Shown piece after piece: positions 59,341 to 62,843 of a DNA stretch of 62,843 nt (positions are counted from its first letter, which is position 1; the number at the start of each line of letters is the position of its first letter). Origin of the DNA: JALZEG01 sp046263255 (GTDB lineage Bacteria > Actinomycetota > CADDZG01 > WHSQ01); assembly GCA_046263255.1 (NCBI GenBank), contig JBHELD010000064.1:1-62843 (forward strand). The letters are read 5' to 3'. A model generated the notes under the pieces. It was not told the DNA's origin. It ran no database searches and saw nothing but the letters and a program-made list of their open reading frames with translations. The translations under genes were made by a program, and so were the position numbers.

Positions 59341-60528
59341 ATGCAGGTCACCCGCGCCGCCCGGCGCACGCTCGTTCGCAGCCGCGACCACGGCGTGCTC
59401 ACCGGCGTCGCGGCCGGGATCGCCCAAGGCGCCCGCGTCGACCCCGCCCTCGTCCGCGCCGCGTTCGTGCTGCTCGCGCTGGCAGGAGGCCTTGGGATCC
59501 TCCTCTACGCAGGGGCGTGGGCCGCGTCCGCGCCGGCGCCGGCGTCGGGACGCCCCGTCAGGGCGTCGCTCCCCGGCCCCCGGCAGGTCGCCGCGGTCGC
59601 CTGTGTGACCGCGGGGCTCCTCGTCGCCGCCCGCGACATGGGCCTCTGGTTCGGCGACGGGTTGGTCTGGCCGGCGGCGATCGCGATGCTCGGGGTCGGC
59701 GTCATCTGGGTGCGAGGCGACGGCGGGCTGCGAAGCCCGGCTCTCGGGCTGGACCAGTCGCCGTTCTCGAAGGGAGCGCTCCTGCGGCTGGCCGCCGGGG
59801 CGGCGCTGGTGCTCGTGGGGATGGGCGCGGTGCTGGGAGCGAACGCGACGTTCACGCTGCGCCGCGTGCTGGACCTCGCTTTCCCCGTCCTCGTCACGGT
59901 GACGGGGGTTGCGCTGATCGCCGGCCCCTGGGTCCTGTCGGTCGCACGCCAGATGACGGAGGAGCGACGCCAGCGGATCCGCAGCGAGGAGCGGTCCGAG
60001 ATGGCGGCGCACCTGCACGACTCGGTCCTGCAGACGCTCGCGCTCATCCAGCGGGCGGAGTCGGCTCGGGAGATGGCGACGCTCGCACGCGTCCAGGAGC
60101 GGGAGCTGAGGGCGTGGCTCTACGGGAAGAACCAGACGCTCGACGTAGAGACGCTGGACGCGGCGATCGACGTGATCGCGGCGCGCGTCGAGAGGGCCCA
60201 TCAGGTCGCGGTCGAGACCGTCGTGGTCGGAGACGCGGCGCTCGACGAGAAGACCGGAGCCCTCGTGCACGCGGCCGGAGAGGCTATGGCCAACGCGGCG
60301 CGGCATTCCGGCGCGGGGTCGATCTCGGTCTACGCGGAGGTCGAGGACCCGCGCATCAGCGTCTTCGTGCGCGACCAGGGAAACGGGTTCGACCCCGCGG
60401 CCGTGGCCGCGGACCGCAGGGGGATCGCCGACTCGATCGTCGGACGGATGAACCGGTTCGGCGGGAGCGCGACGGTGTCGAGCGCTCCCGGGGAGGGGAC
60501 CGAGGTCCGGCTCGTGATGCCTCGATGA
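59341..60528 (+). CDS. PspC-domain histidine kinase (LiaS-like)
   Basis: 395 residues. N-terminal PspC-like motif (SRDHGVLTGVAAGIAQG, VDPALVRAAFVLLALAGG), about five transmembrane helices, then dimerisation/phosphoacceptor helix with EMAAHLHDSVLQTLALIQ (His in HDSVLQT) and a HATPase domain (AGEAMANAARHSGAG, VRDQGNGFDP, GRMNRFGGSA). Membrane sensor of the NarL/LiaS type. Stop overlaps the response-regulator start (ATGA). Confidence 0.88.
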   Translation: MQVTRAARRTLVRSRDHGVLTGVAAGIAQGARVDPALVRAAFVLLALAGGLGILLYAGAWAASAPAPASGRPVRASLPGPRQVAAVACVTAGLLVAARDMGLWFGDGLVWPAAIAMLGVGVIWVRGDGGLRSPALGLDQSPFSKGALLRLAAGAALVLVGMGAVLGANATFTLRRVLDLAFPVLVTVTGVALIAGPWVLSVARQMTEERRQRIRSEERSEMAAHLHDSVLQTLALIQRAESAREMATLARVQERELRAWLYGKNQTLDVETLDAAIDVIAARVERAHQVAVETVVVGDAALDEKTGALVHAAGEAMANAARHSGAGSISVYAEVEDPRISVFVRDQGNGFDPAAVAADRRGIADSIVGRMNRFGGSATVSSAPGEGTEVRLVMPR

Positions 60529-61160
60529 CGCTCCGGGTCTTCCTCGTCGACGACCACCGGCTGTTCCTATCGGGCGTGCGGACGGAGCTCGGGGAGGCGT
60601 TCGAGATCGCAGGCGAGGCCGTGACGGTGGAAGACGCGGTCGCCGGGATCGCGCAGACGAAGCCCGACGTCGTCCTGCTCGACGTCCACATGCCCGCGGG
60701 CGGCGGCAGGGCCGTGATCGAGGGGGCCGCGGGGGCCTCTCCCGGGACGAGGTTCCTCGCGCTCTCGGTGTCGGACGCGGCCGAGGACGTCATCGGCGTC
60801 ATCCGCGCCGGCGCCCGCGGCTACGTCACGAAGACGATCGCTCCCGGCGACCTCATCGCCGCCATCCGGCGGGTCAGCGAGGGGGATGCGGTGTTCTCAC
60901 CGCGGCTGGCGGGGTTCGTCCTCGACGCCTTCGCGGGTGAGCCGGTCCGGTCCTCGGACCCGGACCTGGACGGTCTGACGCAGCGGGAGCGCGAGGTGCT
61001 CCGGCACATCGCGCGCGGGTACACCTACAAGGAGACCGCGAGCGCGTTGTTCATCTCGGTCAAGACCGTGGAGTCGCACGTGTCGGCCGTGCTGCGCAAG
61101 CTGCAGCTGTCGAGCCGGTACGAGCTGACGCGCTGGGCGGCGGACCGCAGGTTGGTCTAG
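60525..61160 (+). CDS. LuxR-family response regulator (LiaR-like)
   Basis: 211 residues: receiver domain with VFLVDDHRLFL, phosphoacceptor Asp in VVLLDVHMPAG and Lys in GYVTKTIAP; C-terminal LuxR helix-turn-helix (LTQREREVLRHIARGYTYKETAS, SVKTVESHVSAVLRKLQLSS). Direct partner of the PspC kinase by overlap. Likely regulates the divergent PspC/LiaF gene and itself. Confidence 0.92.
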   Translation: MTLRVFLVDDHRLFLSGVRTELGEAFEIAGEAVTVEDAVAGIAQTKPDVVLLDVHMPAGGGRAVIEGAAGASPGTRFLALSVSDAAEDVIGVIRAGARGYVTKTIAPGDLIAAIRRVSEGDAVFSPRLAGFVLDAFAGEPVRSSDPDLDGLTQREREVLRHIARGYTYKETASALFISVKTVESHVSAVLRKLQLSSRYELTRWAADRRLV

Positions 61161-61444
61161 AGGGACCTGCCGTTCGTCGAAACGAGGTCGATCGGCTCCT
61201 CTGCGAGCTTGATGAGCTCGCTCGCCATCCGCTCCTCGGGCGACGGGATCTCGTCGACGCTCTTGCCCTCGATCTGGTCGAGGGCGAAGGTCGCGCGGTT
61301 GACGCCGAGTAGCGCACCGGCCACCATCTGCTGTCGCTGTGGCTCGGGAATCGTCTGCCATCTCTGGAAAAGCGTCTCCAACCATCCCAAGGCAAGGGTG
61401 AGGCCTTCCTTGAGCTCGTGACAGACCTTCTCTTCGACCTGCAT
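61157..61444 (-). CDS. hypothetical helical protein
   Basis: 95 residues from an ATG with AAGGGGTGG upstream; longer open frames are not supported. All-helical with MVAGALLGVNRATFALDQIEG in the centre (given in parts) and ELIKLAEEPIDL at the end. No recognised family. Converges on the response regulator, overlapping its stop by 4 bp, and is divergent from the flavoprotein. Confidence 0.65.
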   Translation of the reverse strand: MQVEEKVCHELKEGLTLALGWLETLFQRWQTIPEPQRQQMVAGALLGVNRATFALDQIEGKSVDEIPSPEERMASELIKLAEEPIDLVSTNGRSL

Positions 61445-61554
61445 CGCGACCACCCCTTGATCGACTGGCTGTAGGAATATTCGGGAGGCGTACCCGCGAA
61501 TCCTCCCCGTAATGTCCGCTTTGCGAGGGATTTGCGGACGCGCGGGGAGGACGC

Positions 61555-62843
61555 ATGGCTTCGGAGAGGCTCGTGGTGATCGGTGGCGACGCCGGCGGCA
61601 TGACCGCGGCAAGCCAAGCGCGCCGCCTGCGGGGGCCGGACGAGCTCGAGATCGTCGCCTTCGAGCGCGGCCACTTCACCTCCTATTCGTCGTGCGGCAT
61701 CCCGTACTTCGTCGGAGGCGTCGTCGACGACCTCGACACGCTGATCGCGCGCTCGCCCGAGGAGTTCCGTGAGGGGCACGCGATCGGCGTCCGTCTGCGA
61801 CACGAGGTCGTGGAGATCGACCTCGACGCGGGCAAGGTGCGTGCTCGCGACCTCGAACGCGGCACCGAGACCGTCGAGGGCTACGACCAGCTCGTCGTGG
61901 CGACGGGCGCGGTACCCGCGCGGCCGCCCATCGAAGGCATCGACTCCGGCAACGTGTTCGGCGTCCAGACCCTCGACGACGGCCTCGTGATCAAGAAGAC
62001 GATCGGGGAGCAGCGCCCGCGCCGCGCCGTGGTCGTCGGCGCGGGCTACATCGGCCTCGAGATGGCCGAGGCCCTCGTGGTCAGGGGCCTCGAGGTGTCG
62101 GTAGTCGAGGCTGCGCCGCAGCCGATGACGACGCTCGACCCCGAGATGGGAGAGCTGGTCGCCGACGCGATGCGCGGCATGGGCATCCGCGTCTACGTCT
62201 CGGAGCCCGTGGAGGGCATCGAGTCGAAGGAGGGCAACGTCGCGGCGGTCGTGACGCGCAACCATACGCTTCCCGCGGACGTCGTCGTCCTGGGCCTCGG
62301 CGCGCGCCCCAACAGCGGGCTCGCGGCCGACGCGGGCATCGAGGTCGGGGCGCGCACCGGGGGAGTCGTCGTCGACCAGCGGATGCAGACGCCGGTCGCG
62401 CACGTGTGGGCCGCCGGCGACGTCACCGAGAAGTTCCACCGCATCTCGCGCGAGAAGGTCGCGATCGCGCTCGGGACCCACGCGAACAAGGAGGGCAGGA
62501 CGGCCGGCATCAACATCGGTGGTGGGTACGAGACGTTCCCCGGCGTCGTCGGCACCGCGGTCTCGAAGGTCTGCGACCTCGAGGTGGCGCGAACGGGCCT
62601 CACCGAGGCGGAGGCGACGCGCGCCGGGTTCGAGTTCGTCACGGCGACGGTCGACTCGACCACCCGCGCCGGATACTTCCCCGGCTCCGCGGAGATCAAG
62701 ACGAAGTTCATCGCGGAGCGTCCGTCCGGGCGGTTGCTCGGCGCGCAGATCCTGGGGCGCGAGGGCGCGGCGAAGCGCATCGACGTGTGTGCAACCGCGC
62801 TGTGGTGCGAGATGACCGTCGACGAGATGCTGAACGTCGACCT
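61555..62843 (+). CDS. CoA-disulfide reductase-like FAD/NAD(P)H flavoprotein (partial)
   Basis: 429 residues seen before the window edge, from an ATG with GGGGAGG nine bases upstream. FAD-binding motif VVIGGDAGGMTAASQARR (in pieces), redox Cys in YSSCGIPYFVGG, NAD-binding AVVVGAGYIGLEMAEAL, and the second FAD motif VWAAGDV. The single active Cys and lack of a CxxxxC pair fit CoA-disulfide reductase/NADH oxidase relatives. The C-terminal end is cut off. Confidence 0.85.
   Translation, partial: MASERLVVIGGDAGGMTAASQARRLRGPDELEIVAFERGHFTSYSSCGIPYFVGGVVDDLDTLIARSPEEFREGHAIGVRLRHEVVEIDLDAGKVRARDLERGTETVEGYDQLVVATGAVPARPPIEGIDSGNVFGVQTLDDGLVIKKTIGEQRPRRAVVVGAGYIGLEMAEALVVRGLEVSVVEAAPQPMTTLDPEMGELVADAMRGMGIRVYVSEPVEGIESKEGNVAAVVTRNHTLPADVVVLGLGARPNSGLAADAGIEVGARTGGVVVDQRMQTPVAHVWAAGDVTEKFHRISREKVAIALGTHANKEGRTAGINIGGGYETFPGVVGTAVSKVCDLEVARTGLTEAEATRAGFEFVTATVDSTTRAGYFPGSAEIKTKFIAERPSGRLLGAQILGREGAAKRIDVCATALWCEMTVDEMLNVD

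Noticed and set aside
1..62843. CRISPR array, rRNA genes, intact transposase or integrase
   Set aside because: No evenly spaced direct repeats with unique spacers, no rRNA-like sequence and no complete recombinase were found by eye.

Overview
The window is high-GC chromosomal DNA, most likely from an uncultured actinomycetote (Actinomycetota). The clpS/DUF2017 pair, GTG starts with purine-rich Shine-Dalgarno sequences, a Tat-exported protein, PspC/LiaF-type signalling genes and many secreted PT-linker proteins fit that group. This assignment is inference from gene content; no rRNA gene is present.

Positions 1-29.5 kb and 53.6-62.8 kb look like ordinary chromosomal backbone. They carry single enzymes and small operons: a phosphodiesterase, EamA and TerC membrane proteins, arginase plus a PHP phosphoesterase, a lysyl oxidase-like protein, a DNA methyltransferase, a YchF-like GTPase, subtilases, YqgE, a beta-helix protein, a CocE-type hydrolase, gamma-glutamyltransferase, endonuclease IV, the gnd-clpS-DUF2017-bcp cluster, and a LiaFSR-like PspC/histidine kinase/LuxR regulator cassette. 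A CoA-disulfide-reductase-like flavoprotein runs off the right edge. The secretome is conspicuous: two subtilases with unusual architectures, a beta-propeller/metzincin protein, a lamin-tail protein and a stand-alone propeptide-like lipoprotein.

The middle third (about 29.6-53.6 kb) is an accretion zone of small genomic islands. An intact tRNA-Arg(CCT) gene lies at 53561-53633 on the minus strand. Copies of its 3' half, from intact to badly decayed, recur in the same orientation at 49651, 49348, 44334, 34647 and 29599. Three copies (34.6, 44.3 and 49.3 kb) are followed on the right by a related tail of about 130 bp that keeps one reading frame into the att core. I read these as C-terminal remnants of tRNA-targeting integrases. 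No intact integrase remains, so the islands look fixed.

From the tRNA outward the cargo is: (i) a tightly overlapped three-gene operon encoding a SLATT-like two-TM protein, a small coiled-coil protein and a protein kinase fused to a SAMHD1/dGTPase-like HD domain, a strong candidate for an undescribed defence system; (ii) a six-repeat surface protein with calcium-binding repeats, coupled to a TolB-like propeller; (iii) a minus-strand operon with MauE-like and MauD-like redox proteins, a Tat-exported Cys-rich protein, small membrane proteins, a seven-bladed Kelch propeller and a vanadium-haloperoxidase-like enzyme, next to a divergent set of duplicated acidic repeat proteins with an ECF sigma factor and an anti-sigma-like protein; (iv) a zinc carboxypeptidase, a lipoprotein, an amidase and decayed fragments.
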